This document shows, piece by piece, positions 45,385 to 54,335 of a DNA stretch of 64,000 nucleotides. Both the position numbers and the translations under genes were made by a program. How positions within the stretch are numbered: the first letter of the stretch is position 1; each line of letters starts with the position of its first letter. Origin of the DNA: Hyalangium gracile (GTDB lineage: Bacteria; Myxococcota; Myxococcia; Myxococcales; Myxococcaceae); NCBI RefSeq assembly GCF_020103725.1, contig NZ_JAHXBG010000002.1, forward strand, positions 620,001 to 684,000, in the 5' to 3' direction. Under the pieces are notes generated by a model. The model made no database searches. It was given only the letters and a program-made list of their open reading frames with translations, and was not told where the DNA came from.

Positions 45385-46296
45385 CTACTTCTTGCCATTC
45401 TCCATGGAGTTCGGTGCGTTCGCTCTTTGCAAGGCAGCAGCCAGCCACTCGCCATGAACGTACAGGCTCGTGCAGGCAGGCCTATCACCCAACCCTCTAT
45501 TGGACACCCCGACCAGGGAGACTCCCGCACTGTCCTGGCGAAGGCACGGTTCACCACTCCCGCTCGTGAACGCAGCTCCGTGCGGCTCGAACAACACTTC
45601 ATCGCCGCCATCCACAGGGACTGTCTTTATCCTCTTCCGACCAAAGCGGCGAACTCCATAAATCAGCTCGGTCGCTGTGTCATAGCCATATCCAGCCATG
45701 AGAATGATCTCGCCCGCCTTCGCCTCGGAGTCCGCGAGACGAACCGGCACGGAAGCACCCGCCACGGGGCGATCTAGAAGAGCGACCGCAAGATCCGCCT
45801 TGCTGGAGAGAGGGTGTGCTCGCTCATCCAGGGCCACCTTCATTTCAGGATGGACCAGAACCCTCCCGTAGGCTGTCTCCGAAAGAAATCCAGGAGGGAC
45901 CGAAGGAGCCGCTGGACGTTCATGATAGGTAATGCTCGTCACGGACACTTCTTCCGCGCAGTTCGAGCCATCTATCAAGAACCTCTCATTGCCTCCCGAG
46001 TCTGTAGACGCTCGCCGCGCGCATACGCAATGGCCTGCCGTCAGGACCAGGCTCGGGTGGATGAGAACACCCGTGCATTTGAGCGTCTCTCCCGTCTTCA
46101 TCGAGGCGGCCACGATGACGGCGAATACGAACTGATTCCTTACATCCTCGGTGCCATCTTGCAGGGCGATGCGCTCGTCAACGGGGAGCACTTCGCCCCC
46201 CTTCGGCTGGGTGGACTGCGAACCGCATGCGCCGCAAGAGGAAATAAACGCAGCGTAAAGCGCGGTGGGGACCATCGCCTTCCAACTGTTCCTCAT
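45385..46296 (-). CDS. Trypsin-like serine protease with altered active-site motif
   Basis: A 303-residue S1-type protein with a lipoprotein-like signal (FISSCGACG). His (LTAGHC) and Asp (KADLAVALL) are present, but the serine motif reads CLRQDSAGVSL instead of GDSGGP. The serine and preceding Asp remain, while the oxyanion-hole glycines change. It may be weakly active or inactive. It is paralogous to the next downstream protease gene and is probably co-transcribed with it. Related myxobacterial proteases serve in prey digestion, but no target can be given. Confidence 0.78.
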   Translation of the reverse strand: MRNSWKAMVPTALYAAFISSCGACGSQSTQPKGGEVLPVDERIALQDGTEDVRNQFVFAVIVAASMKTGETLKCTGVLIHPSLVLTAGHCVCARRASTDSGGNERFLIDGSNCAEEVSVTSITYHERPAAPSVPPGFLSETAYGRVLVHPEMKVALDERAHPLSSKADLAVALLDRPVAGASVPVRLADSEAKAGEIILMAGYGYDTATELIYGVRRFGRKRIKTVPVDGGDEVLFEPHGAAFTSGSGEPCLRQDSAGVSLVGVSNRGLGDRPACTSLYVHGEWLAAALQRANAPNSMENGKK

Positions 46297-46335
46297 GGCC
46301 CTCCTTTTCCGCGCACAACCCAGCCCGCGCCGGGA

Positions 46336-47466
46336 CTACTTGTCTTCCTTCTTCGGCGCCGTCTTCTTCTCCACGAGCTTCTTGGCGAACGTCGCCACGC
46401 CCGAGGGCACGTTCCGGTCACGGGCGAGATCCTTCAGCTCCGTGTCCCTCAGCCCACTGAGGAACTTCATCACCACCGTGAGCGGCACCTTCGGGTTCTT
46501 CACCAGCGCCAGCTTGATCTTCTGGTTCTTCGTCCACTCGCGGTTGTTGTAGACGATGCGCAGCACCTCTTCGTTCGCCGCGCGGTTGGAGGCCGTCGCC
46601 AGCACCTCGCCATCCGTGATGCGCGGGCTGCGGATCACCGCCGTGCACACCAGCTTGTTGGAGTCGCGGATCAGCAGCGTGCGCGCCTCCTTGTTGCCCA
46701 GCGTCGCCAGCTTGATCTTCTCGGCGATGCTCATCTTCATGATGCGCTGGGTGAGGTTGAGCCGCTTGCCCTCCTCCATCGGCGCGGCGCTCTCCTCCGC
46801 CACCTCCTTGAAGTCCTGGAGCACCTGCTCCGCCGTAGGGCCCGGGTCCGGCGGCGCCTGCACCGCCTGCGGCCCGAACAGGCGCACCCGCGCCGCCTGC
46901 ATCTGCGGCACGTCCGCCAGCGTCAGCCCGCTGCGCACCGCGAAGTCGCACACCGAGTCGATCAGCGCCTGGCCGGCGTTGGGGTTGGTGCACAGCTTGC
47001 GAACGATGTCCTCGTGCCTCAGCACGCGCAGCTGGTTCTGACCGATGATCTCCGCCAGCTTCGCGCTGCACCCCGCCGCCACGTCCGCCACCGCCTCGTC
47101 CGGCGTGGTGGCGTTGAGCACCAACATCTCCGCGTAGGTGTCATTGCCCTTCAGCAGCCCCAGGAACCAGCCGAGCACCGGCGCCTGGACACCCTCGTCC
47201 CGCAACGCCGAGCCCAGGATCCGGTCCGGCAGCCCCGAGGCCGTCTTGGCCGCCGTGTCACGAATGTTCTGCTCCGCGTCGTAGGTCAGCATGTACAGCG
47301 CGCCCAGCATGTCCGAGGGGCTCAGCGGCACCAGCCCCTTGGCCGCCATCATCCGCAGCGGCACCGGCGCCGCCGGATCCACATGCTTGCGCATGTTGGG
47401 CGGCAGGAACTCCGAGTTGAACGGACAGCCCGCCGGAGCGGGAGGCACGGGAGCGGCGGTCGTCAT
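46336..47466 (-). CDS. HEAT-like repeat protein of unknown function
   Basis: A 376-residue cytoplasmic protein, alpha-helical throughout, with repeated helix pairs of about 35 residues ([48 protein letters not shown]). It resembles HEAT/DUF2336-type solenoids, although I cannot name the family. The N-terminus is Pro-rich and basic; the C-terminus ends in a lysine run. Its start ATG overlaps the stop of coaX by four bases on the minus strand, so the two are translationally coupled. Confidence 0.65.
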   Translation of the reverse strand: MTTAAPVPPAPAGCPFNSEFLPPNMRKHVDPAAPVPLRMMAAKGLVPLSPSDMLGALYMLTYDAEQNIRDTAAKTASGLPDRILGSALRDEGVQAPVLGWFLGLLKGNDTYAEMLVLNATTPDEAVADVAAGCSAKLAEIIGQNQLRVLRHEDIVRKLCTNPNAGQALIDSVCDFAVRSGLTLADVPQMQAARVRLFGPQAVQAPPDPGPTAEQVLQDFKEVAEESAAPMEEGKRLNLTQRIMKMSIAEKIKLATLGNKEARTLLIRDSNKLVCTAVIRSPRITDGEVLATASNRAANEEVLRIVYNNREWTKNQKIKLALVKNPKVPLTVVMKFLSGLRDTELKDLARDRNVPSGVATFAKKLVEKKTAPKKEDK

Positions 47467-48236
47467 GAGGCGTGATTCCTTCCGTAGATGATGCGCAGGC
47501 CCTCGAGCGTGAGGAACTCGTCCACTTCCTGGATGGCCTTGGACTCGCTGGCCACCAGCGGCGCCAGGCCCCCCGTGGCCACGACGCGGACGGGGAAGCC
47601 CAGCTCCGCCTGCATCCGCTGGCAGATGCCGTCCACCAGCCCCACGTAGCCGTAGACGAAGCCGGACTGCATGGAGTGCACCGTGTTGCGGCCCACCACG
47701 TGCGGCGGCCGGGCGAACTCCACCCGCGGCAGCTTCGAGGCGTTCTGGAACAGCGCCTCCATGGCGATGTTGATGCCCGGGCAGATGGCGCCACCCAGGT
47801 ACTCCCCCTTGGGCGACACCGCGTCGAAGGTGGTGGCCGTGCCGAAGTCCACCACGATCAGCCCGCCGTGGTGCTTCTCGTAGGCCGCCACCGAGTTGAC
47901 GATCCGGTCCGCGCCCACCTCGCGCGGGTTGTCGTAGAGGATGGGCATGCCCGTCTTCACGCCCGGCCCCACGAACATGGGGCGCGTCTTGAAGTAGCGC
48001 TCGCTCATCTTCTCCAGGTTGAACTGGAGCGGCGGCACCACGCTGGAGACGGCCACCGCCGTCACCTTGTCCGGCTCGATGCCGCTGTACTGGCAGAGCT
48101 GTCGCACGAAGATGCCGTACTCGTCATAGGTGCGGCGGGCGTTGGTCTCCATGCGCCAGTGCGCCAGGAGCTTCTTCCCGTCGTACACCCCGAGCACGGT
48201 GTTGGTGTTGCCGACGTCGATCGCGAGGAGCATCAC
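47463..48236 (-). CDS. coaX: Type III pantothenate kinase
   Basis: A 257-residue CoaX that phosphorylates pantothenate in coenzyme A synthesis. Family motifs: the nucleotide-binding DVGNTNT near residue 7, SSVVPPL, GADRIVN, the catalytic [17 protein letters not shown] and TGGLAP. No other pantothenate kinase is in the window. The start ATG at 48236 gives MMLLAID; the second ATG is equally possible. It is coupled to the downstream HEAT-like gene and lies 39 bases from birA, a common pairing in bacteria. Confidence 0.95.
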   Translation of the reverse strand: MMLLAIDVGNTNTVLGVYDGKKLLAHWRMETNARRTYDEYGIFVRQLCQYSGIEPDKVTAVAVSSVVPPLQFNLEKMSERYFKTRPMFVGPGVKTGMPILYDNPREVGADRIVNSVAAYEKHHGGLIVVDFGTATTFDAVSPKGEYLGGAICPGINIAMEALFQNASKLPRVEFARPPHVVGRNTVHSMQSGFVYGYVGLVDGICQRMQAELGFPVRVVATGGLAPLVASESKAIQEVDEFLTLEGLRIIYGRNHAS

Positions 48237-48275
48237 GCGCGCACTCTAGCGCGAAGGCGCTCCGTGCGGACGGCT

Positions 48276-49292
48276 TCAGGAGCCGGACGTCGCCCGGGGA
48301 CGCAGCCGCTCCACGTCTCCCGCCAGCACCCGCTCGACCGAGCCGTCCTCCGTCCGCACGAGGAGTGCACCCATCGTGTCGATGTCCTCGGCCAGTCCCC
48401 GGAATTCCCGACGATCGGTGCGCACCAACACATCCTGCCCCAACGTGGAGGACAGCTCCTTCCAGCGCTGGCGCACGGCGTCGAAGCCCATCTCCACGTG
48501 CAGATCCAGCCACTCCTCCAGCCGGTTCCACAGCGAGGCGGCGAAGAGGGCGCGCGGCACGCGCTGCCCGCGAGCCAGGGCCAGCGAGGTGGCCGTGGCG
48601 CGCAGCTCCTCGGGGAAGTGCTCCTCCTGGGCGTTGAGGTTCACCCCCACGCCCAGCACCACGAAGTGCACGCGCTCGGGCTCGGCCGACAGCTCCGTGA
48701 GGATGCCCGCCACCTTGCGCCCTTCAATCTGCACGTCGTTGGGCCACTTGATGAAGGCCTCGGCGCCGGTCTCCCGCAGCACCTCGGTGAGCGCCACCGC
48801 CGCCACCAGCGTCAGCTCCGCCGCGCGCTGGGGCGGCAGCTCCGGACGCAGGATGGCCGAGAAGTAGAGGTTGAGCCCCGGCGGTGACACCCACGCCCGG
48901 CCCCGCCGGCCCTTGCCCGCCGTCTGCTGCTCCGTCACCACCACCTCGCCGTGCTCGGCGCCGTCGTGCGCCAGCCGGAAGGCCAGCTCGTTGGTGGAGC
49001 CCACCGTCTCGTGGAAGTGGATGGTGTGGCCCAGATCGTGCGTGGCCAGCAGCGGCGTGAGCTCCAGCGGCGTCAGCCGATCCGGCACCTCCACCAGGCG
49101 GTAGCCGCGCGCCGGCACGGCCTCGATGCGGTAGCCCTTGCCGCGCAGCGCCTCCACGTGCTTCCACACGGCGGTGCGCGACAGGCCCAGCTTGCTGGAG
49201 AGCGCCTCGCCCGAGGTGAAGTCCTCACCTCCATCAGCGAGGAAGCCCAGGATCAATGCTTCCTGTGTCTGCTCGGATGACTCGGGACCCAC
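48276..49292 (-). CDS. birA: Biotin-protein ligase with N-terminal DNA-binding domain
   Basis: A 338-residue bifunctional BirA. The N-terminal winged helix (SGEALSSKLGLSRTAVWKHVEAL) is at about residues 25-50. The catalytic domain has STNELA, EQQTAGKGRRGRAW (biotin/ATP loop), KWPNDV and VVLGVGVNLN. It attaches biotin to carboxylases, and the HTH suggests it also represses biotin genes. I chose GTG at 49292 because a GAAGAGG-like site precedes it by about six bases; a longer start at 49346 exists. It lies between coaX and hom on the same strand. Confidence 0.92.
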   Translation of the reverse strand: MGPESSEQTQEALILGFLADGGEDFTSGEALSSKLGLSRTAVWKHVEALRGKGYRIEAVPARGYRLVEVPDRLTPLELTPLLATHDLGHTIHFHETVGSTNELAFRLAHDGAEHGEVVVTEQQTAGKGRRGRAWVSPPGLNLYFSAILRPELPPQRAAELTLVAAVALTEVLRETGAEAFIKWPNDVQIEGRKVAGILTELSAEPERVHFVVLGVGVNLNAQEEHFPEELRATATSLALARGQRVPRALFAASLWNRLEEWLDLHVEMGFDAVRQRWKELSSTLGQDVLVRTDRREFRGLAEDIDTMGALLVRTEDGSVERVLAGDVERLRPRATSGS

Positions 49293-49387
49293 GGCGGCCT
49301 CTTCGGAAAGAGGCCTCAGGGTACGTAGGCCCCCCCTCGCACGCAACGGCAGTGGCCTCTCGGGAAGAGCGCCACCCGCCTGCCTGC

Positions 49388-50713
49388 TCAGCCGCCAACC
49401 CTGAGCACCGCCGGCCCTTCCTCGATGCGGATGACCTGGGTGGGAGCGCGTGTGCTACGCAGCGCGTCAATCCACTGCACCGCGGCCTGGATGTCCTTCT
49501 CGCGGGCGCTGTGGCTGAAGACGACGATGGTGGCGTGCGGATCCTCCGGCCGAGACGGGCGCTGGAGCACCGAGGCCAGGCTCACGCCCTTCTCGCCGAG
49601 CACCGTGGCGATGCGGCCGAGCACGCCCGGCTCGTCGCTCACGGAGAAGCGCAGGTAGAAGGGGCCGCGCCGCTCGCTGGCGGGGATGAGCGGCACCTCC
49701 TGGATGTGCGGCGAGCACAGCATGGGCAGCCGGCCCGAGACGCCGGCCAGCAGGTTGCGGCAGATGTCGATGATGTCCGACACCACGGCGCTGCCGGTGG
49801 GCAGCGAGCCGGCGCCCAGGCCCGAGAAGAGCGACGCGCCGAGCGCCGCGGACTGGAGCAGCACGGCGTTGAAGGCCCCGCGCACGTCCGCCAGCGGGCT
49901 GGCCTCGGGGATGAAGGCCGGGTGCACGCGCACGTCCAGGCCGTCCGGCAGGCGCCGCGCGATGGCCAGCAGCTTCAGCACGTAGCCCGCCTCGCGGCCC
50001 AGGGTGATGTCCACCGGGCGCAGGGAGGTGATGCCCTCCACGTGCACGTCCTGCGGAGACACCTTCGCGGCGAACGCCAGCGAGGCCAGCAGGCAGAGCT
50101 TCTGCGCCGCGTCCATGCCGTTCACGTCCAGCGTGGGGTCCGCCTCCGCGTAGCCCAGCTTCTGCGCCTCGCGCAGGGCGTCCTCGTAGGTAGCGCCGCC
50201 GTCCGCCATGGCCGAGAGGATGAAGTTCGTCGTCCCGTTGACGATGCCGTGGATGGAGGCCACCCGGTCCGAGGCGAGCGCCTCGCGCAGGGTGCGGATG
50301 ATGGGGATGCCGCCGCAGACGGCGCCCTCGAAGTGCAGGTCCACGCCGCGCGCGAGCGCCTGCGAGAAGAGCGACTCACCGTGAGCGGTGAGCAGCGCCT
50401 TGTTGGCGGTGACGACGCTGCGCCCGGAGGCGATGGCCTTCTCCAGGTAGTCCTTGGCGGGCACCTGGCCGCCCATCAGCTCCACCACCACCGACACCTC
50501 GGGATCCGAGAGGATGGCGCCGATGTCCCGGGTGATGAGCGAGGCGGGCACGTCCTCGGGGCGGGAACGGCCCGTGTCCCTCACGAGGATGTGACGTACC
50601 CGCACCCGCGCGCCCAGCCGCCGCTCGATGTCCCGAGCATGGTCCGCGAGGATCCGGTACGTGCCGAGCCCTACATTGCCCAACCCCAGCAGCGCGATGC
50701 CAATCTCTTTCAT
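49388..50713 (-). CDS. hom: Homoserine dehydrogenase with C-terminal ACT domain
   Basis: A 441-residue enzyme that reduces aspartate semialdehyde to homoserine, at the branch to threonine and methionine. The NAD(P)-binding LLGLGNVGLGT is at about residues 8-18; the catalytic domain has GIVNGTTNFI and GYAEADPTLDV. An ACT domain starts at about residue 355 (SDEPGVLGRIATVL), the usual threonine sensor. It starts a separate operon preceded by two lipoprotein genes on the same strand. Length and domains are normal. Confidence 0.95.
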   Translation of the reverse strand: MKEIGIALLGLGNVGLGTYRILADHARDIERRLGARVRVRHILVRDTGRSRPEDVPASLITRDIGAILSDPEVSVVVELMGGQVPAKDYLEKAIASGRSVVTANKALLTAHGESLFSQALARGVDLHFEGAVCGGIPIIRTLREALASDRVASIHGIVNGTTNFILSAMADGGATYEDALREAQKLGYAEADPTLDVNGMDAAQKLCLLASLAFAAKVSPQDVHVEGITSLRPVDITLGREAGYVLKLLAIARRLPDGLDVRVHPAFIPEASPLADVRGAFNAVLLQSAALGASLFSGLGAGSLPTGSAVVSDIIDICRNLLAGVSGRLPMLCSPHIQEVPLIPASERRGPFYLRFSVSDEPGVLGRIATVLGEKGVSLASVLQRPSRPEDPHATIVVFSHSAREKDIQAAVQWIDALRSTRAPTQVIRIEEGPAVLRVGG

Positions 50714-50722
50714 ACTCTCCTC

Positions 50723-51316
50723 TCAGCCCTGCCCTGGATTCACCTGGTAGGACGTCAGCTCCAGCCGCGTCTGGGGGATGCGCCGGCCGTCGTGCTCGAC
50801 CTCCATCTGGATGCGCACCAGCCCCACGCCGGGAGCGAAGGTGAAGGTGTTGATGAGCGTCGCCTTCGCGTCCACGCGGTTGCGCGCCTCGACCTGGACA
50901 CAGTTCTGGAAGCTGCCCGCGGGGACCTGGCAGGGAATGCCCACGTGGAGGATCTCGTAGCGCTCCGTGGACGAGACGGACACCACGTTCGTCCACGTGC
51001 GGCCCGGCTCCAGGGGAGCGCGCAGCAGGTAGCGCTTCTCGTCCCGGATCCCGAAGGAGTCCACCATGAGCTGGCCGTTCTTGTTGTCGTGGAAGAAGCC
51101 CTCCTCCTGCTTGAGGATCTTCACCTGCTCCTGCCGGTCGGTCCGGCCGTCCAGGGCGTACGTCCAGGTGTTTCCCACGGCCAGCGGGTAGTACTCGGAG
51201 AGCTTCGCGGCGTCTGGCGGCTTCTCCTCGACCACCTCGGCGTTGTTCGCGCAGCCGCTCCAGCCCAGGCCCGCCACTCCCAGCAGCAGCCCACACACGA
51301 CAGAAGAGAGCTTCAT
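50723..51316 (-). CDS. Lipoprotein of unknown function
   Basis: A 197-residue protein with a lipobox (GLGWSGC, cysteine at 22) and a soluble beta-rich domain (YYPLAVGNTWTYAL, YLLRAPLEPGRTW, FAPGVGLVRIQME), similar in look to the YPL-type calycin-like lipoproteins common in delta-proteobacteria. It ends nine bases before hom. The gene overlaps the HEAT-repeat lipoprotein by four bases (ATGA), so the two are coupled. I infer an outer-membrane or periplasmic location; function is unknown. Confidence 0.75.
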   Translation of the reverse strand: MKLSSVVCGLLLGVAGLGWSGCANNAEVVEEKPPDAAKLSEYYPLAVGNTWTYALDGRTDRQEQVKILKQEEGFFHDNKNGQLMVDSFGIRDEKRYLLRAPLEPGRTWTNVVSVSSTERYEILHVGIPCQVPAGSFQNCVQVEARNRVDAKATLINTFTFAPGVGLVRIQMEVEHDGRRIPQTRLELTSYQVNPGQG

Positions 51317-52236
51317 CTCGATGTTTGATTCGCGGGGTCCGTCCCTCGCGCCTCCGGTGAGCCGTGCTTGCGTGACGCGTAGAGCGTGTCCAGCGCCTGC
51401 TGCGCCGCGGCCTGGATGGCCGGCTGATCATGCCCCTGCGCCACCGTGTACAGATAGGCCTCCGCCTCGCTGCCGCCGATCTCTCCCAGCGCGAAGACGA
51501 TCTCCTGCAGGAAGCCCACTTCCTTGCCTCGAGCCAGATCGATGAGCGCGGGCACGGCGTTGGCCGCGCGCATCTCCACCAGCGCTCCGATGGCCCGCCG
51601 CACCGTGTCCGCCTCGGTCGACTTGAGCTGCTCGATGAGCAGCGGCGCGGCCGACGGGTGCCGGCGCTCGGCCAGCGTGCGCAGGGCGAACTCGCGGATG
51701 CGCGCATCCGTGGACTGGAGATCCTGCACCAGCGCGGCGTTGGGGCGCTCCAGCGCCGCCAGCTGCAGCACCGCGGACTCGGACACCTGCTTGAGCGCCG
51801 CCTCGAGCGCCGCGCGCAGCGCCTTGCGCCGGCCCTGGGGCGTCTCCGCGTCCAGGCGCACCTCGCCCAGGCCCACCACCTCGTAGCGCTCGGGCAGGTC
51901 GCCGCCGAAGCGCTCCAGCACCAGCGTGGCGCCCACCTCGGCGTAGGTGTGCTTGCCGTCGTCCTTCAGCACCTCGCGGGTGAAGGGCAGCTCCAGCGTC
52001 ATCCGCCACGGGCGCGTCTGGCCCAGGGACTTGCCTTCCGTGGGCTCGAAGCGCCTGGTGTCCTCCAGGGCCTGGCCGAGCAGGGTGCGCACCTGGTCCG
52101 GCCCCAGCGCCAGCAAGGCGTTGTCCGTGAGGGTCTCCCCGGACAGCCGCACCTCCTGCACCGGGTAGCGAGACCCCTGATTGCGGCAGGCGCCGAGCAG
52201 CAGGACGCAGGCGGTGAGGAGCAGGGCCGGCTTCAT
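51313..52236 (-). CDS. HEAT-repeat lipoprotein
   Basis: A 307-residue lipoprotein (LLLGAC lipobox) with a beta-rich first half and HEAT repeats in the second half (FALRTLAERRHPSAAPLLIEQL, VRRAIGALVEMRAANAVPAL, IVFALGEIGGSEA). HEAT repeats bind other proteins. The ATG at 52236 begins MKPALLLT, after GAGAGG; seven codons upstream another start is possible. It is co-transcribed with the next lipoprotein and hom. The role may be in envelope protein assembly, which is speculation. Confidence 0.78.
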   Translation of the reverse strand: MKPALLLTACVLLLGACRNQGSRYPVQEVRLSGETLTDNALLALGPDQVRTLLGQALEDTRRFEPTEGKSLGQTRPWRMTLELPFTREVLKDDGKHTYAEVGATLVLERFGGDLPERYEVVGLGEVRLDAETPQGRRKALRAALEAALKQVSESAVLQLAALERPNAALVQDLQSTDARIREFALRTLAERRHPSAAPLLIEQLKSTEADTVRRAIGALVEMRAANAVPALIDLARGKEVGFLQEIVFALGEIGGSEAEAYLYTVAQGHDQPAIQAAAQQALDTLYASRKHGSPEARGTDPANQTSR

Positions 52237-52283
52237 GGCCCTCTCAAGGTACCCCACTCCCCCCGCTCGCGTCCCGCGCTGCG

Positions 52284-54224
52284 TCAGGGGGCGCTCCCCT
52301 CGGACGAGCCACCGCTCGGTGGGCTCGGTGGAGGTGGGGGCGGCTCCGACGCCCTGGGCGCTTCACCGCCCGAGGAGGCGGAACTCCCACCGCCCGAAGA
52401 GGCAGCACTCTCACCTCCCGACGGCGCGGCGCTCTCACCACCCGACGGGGCAGCCGTGGCGGGCGCGGCGCCCTCCGCGGGGGCTCCGGTGATGACAGGC
52501 GTGCCTCCCGCCGGGGTGGTACCGGACGCGCCGGCCTCACCCGCGCGGTTGCCACGGCCGCGGCGACCGCGACGACGGCGGCGGCGGCGCTTGCGCTCAC
52601 CCGGAGCGCCTCCCTCGGCGGGAGCGGCTCCCTCGGGACGCCCGGCCCCGGACACGAAGGCGCTGGCGGCCTCGAGATCCTCGTCATCGCCCTCCTCGTC
52701 CCCTTCCTCATCGTCCTCATCGGACGCGGACGCGGACACGGGCTCGGGGGCCACAGGAGCCGCCGCGACCACGCTGCGCTCCTCCTCCTCGGCCTTGGGC
52801 TCCTCGGTGGAGGAAGCCTCCTCGCGCTCGGCCTTGGGCCTGGCCTTGGCCTTGCGAGACGCCTCCGGCTCACCCTCGTCGCGCGCCTGCTCCTTCTTCT
52901 CGCGCTGGCGCTCCTCGCGGCGCTTCTGAGCCTCCTCGGCGTCCAGCCGGGCCGCCTCGAAGAAGCGCTCGTCCACGTCGAACAGCTCCACGGTGGTGAC
53001 GGTGACGGCCGTCTTCGCCTCGAGGAACTTCTCCCCCAGCGCGTCGCCGCACCACAGCATCACCAGCGCGCCGCTGGCCTGGGCCTCGGCGCGCGCGTCG
53101 CCGCGCACGTCTCCCGCGCTCACCAGCAGGCCCACCTGCGCCGAGTAGTGGCCGAGATCCCTCCGCAGTTCCTGCACCGTCTTGCGATCGATGGAGGGCG
53201 TGCCCTTGAGCATCCGCACCGCGTAGCGCAGCTCCACGCTGCCCTCGCGCTTGCGGGCGGTGAGCAGCGGCCCCTCCTTGGAGCGCTTGGCCACCTTCAG
53301 CTCGCGGAAGTGCAGCGCGTGCATCATCTTCACGACGGACTTCTCGAAGGTGCCCACGTCCGCGTCGCCCAGGCGCTTGCGCAGCCCTCGAGCCACCGCG
53401 CGCCGCGCGTCCTTGAGCGTCGTCTTGAGCGTGGTGAGCAGCGCCGGATCCACCAGCGCCTCGCCCGTGGCGGCCGCGGGCTTGCCCAGCACCGGGCGCC
53501 CATCCTCCAGCGGGATGCCCAGCGCGGCGGCGAAGGCGGCCTGCAGCTCCAGCGGCGGCGCCTCGCTCGGGGAGCCCGCGCGCTCCAGCGTCACCACCTC
53601 GCTCGTCTGATTGTTGAAGGCGAACTGCGGGCGGCGGCCGGCGTCGATGCGGCGCTGGTTGTCCTCCAGCAGCGCGGTGAGCACCAGCTCCACGGTGATG
53701 TCCTCGCCGCACAGCTCGCGCGAGCGGGCGCGCTCGATGAGCTGCTCGGCGCGCAGGCCGCTCTCGGCCTCGCTGAGGATCTCGAACACCACCTCCGGGA
53801 GCGGCGGGAAGCGGCGCTTGCGGCCCTTCTGCTCCTCCTCCTCCTCGCGGCGGCGCTTGCGCTCGCTGCCTCGGCCCGAGACGCGCACGCTGTCGTTGCG
53901 CGGCTCCGGGTGGCGCTCCACCGGACGCAGCGGAGGCAGATCCTCCTCCGGGTGCGCCTCCGGGACGCCTGTCTGAGCCAGTGCTTCGGGATCCTCCGGT
54001 ACCGCCCAGTCCACCAGAGCGAAGGTGTCCTTCGCCGTGACGATCACCTTGCGATCGCGCGTCCTTCGTGCCATCGCGGCCAGCCGCGACAGCATCGTCA
54101 CTTCAGGTGTCTTCCCGATGTGGGACAGCAGATTCTGGGCGATAGACTTCTCGGTGATTTCCAGGAAGTGGAGGGGACGACCTTCGCTCTCCAGCACTCG
54201 GAGCGCGGCCTCGTAAAATGTCAT
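52284..54224 (-). CDS. HARE-HTH protein with degenerate Mrr-like domain and disordered tail
   Basis: A 646-residue protein. Residues 1-70 are a HARE-HTH winged helix (TFYEAALRVLESEGRPLHF, FLEITEKSIAQNLL), a fold shared with RNA polymerase delta, ASXL and some restriction enzymes. Residues about 290-410 resemble Mrr-type restriction nuclease (FEKSVVKMMHALHF, YSAQVGLLVSAGDVRGDARA). The usual catalytic D and QxK are replaced (GPLLTARKREG, YAVRMLK), so cleavage is doubtful. The C-terminal 200 residues are acidic then arginine-rich (KRRRRRRRGRRGRG) and repetitive (APSGGES). Likely a chromatin or RNA polymerase-associated protein. ATG at 54224 with a good upstream promoter. Confidence 0.75.
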   Translation of the reverse strand: MTFYEAALRVLESEGRPLHFLEITEKSIAQNLLSHIGKTPEVTMLSRLAAMARRTRDRKVIVTAKDTFALVDWAVPEDPEALAQTGVPEAHPEEDLPPLRPVERHPEPRNDSVRVSGRGSERKRRREEEEEQKGRKRRFPPLPEVVFEILSEAESGLRAEQLIERARSRELCGEDITVELVLTALLEDNQRRIDAGRRPQFAFNNQTSEVVTLERAGSPSEAPPLELQAAFAAALGIPLEDGRPVLGKPAAATGEALVDPALLTTLKTTLKDARRAVARGLRKRLGDADVGTFEKSVVKMMHALHFRELKVAKRSKEGPLLTARKREGSVELRYAVRMLKGTPSIDRKTVQELRRDLGHYSAQVGLLVSAGDVRGDARAEAQASGALVMLWCGDALGEKFLEAKTAVTVTTVELFDVDERFFEAARLDAEEAQKRREERQREKKEQARDEGEPEASRKAKARPKAEREEASSTEEPKAEEEERSVVAAAPVAPEPVSASASDEDDEEGDEEGDDEDLEAASAFVSGAGRPEGAAPAEGGAPGERKRRRRRRRGRRGRGNRAGEAGASGTTPAGGTPVITGAPAEGAAPATAAPSGGESAAPSGGESAASSGGGSSASSGGEAPRASEPPPPPPSPPSGGSSEGSAP

Positions 54225-54282
54225 CGACTATTCCCCAAGAATTTCGAACGGTTACAAAAATGTAGGTCCGTATGGGCGGCGG

Positions 54283-54312
54283 ATGGTAGCCACCGGTATT
54301 CTGGCTTGTCAA
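54283..54312 (-). promoter_or_regulatory. Sigma-70-like promoter for the HARE-HTH gene
   Basis: On the minus strand, TTGACA (54312-54307) and TACCAT (54288-54283) are 18 bases apart, predicting a start near 54276 and a leader of about 50 bases. The region 54224-54336 is the AT-richest divergent gap in this part of the window. Confidence 0.5.
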
Positions 54313-54335
54313 CGAATGGGAGATGAAGGGAAAGG

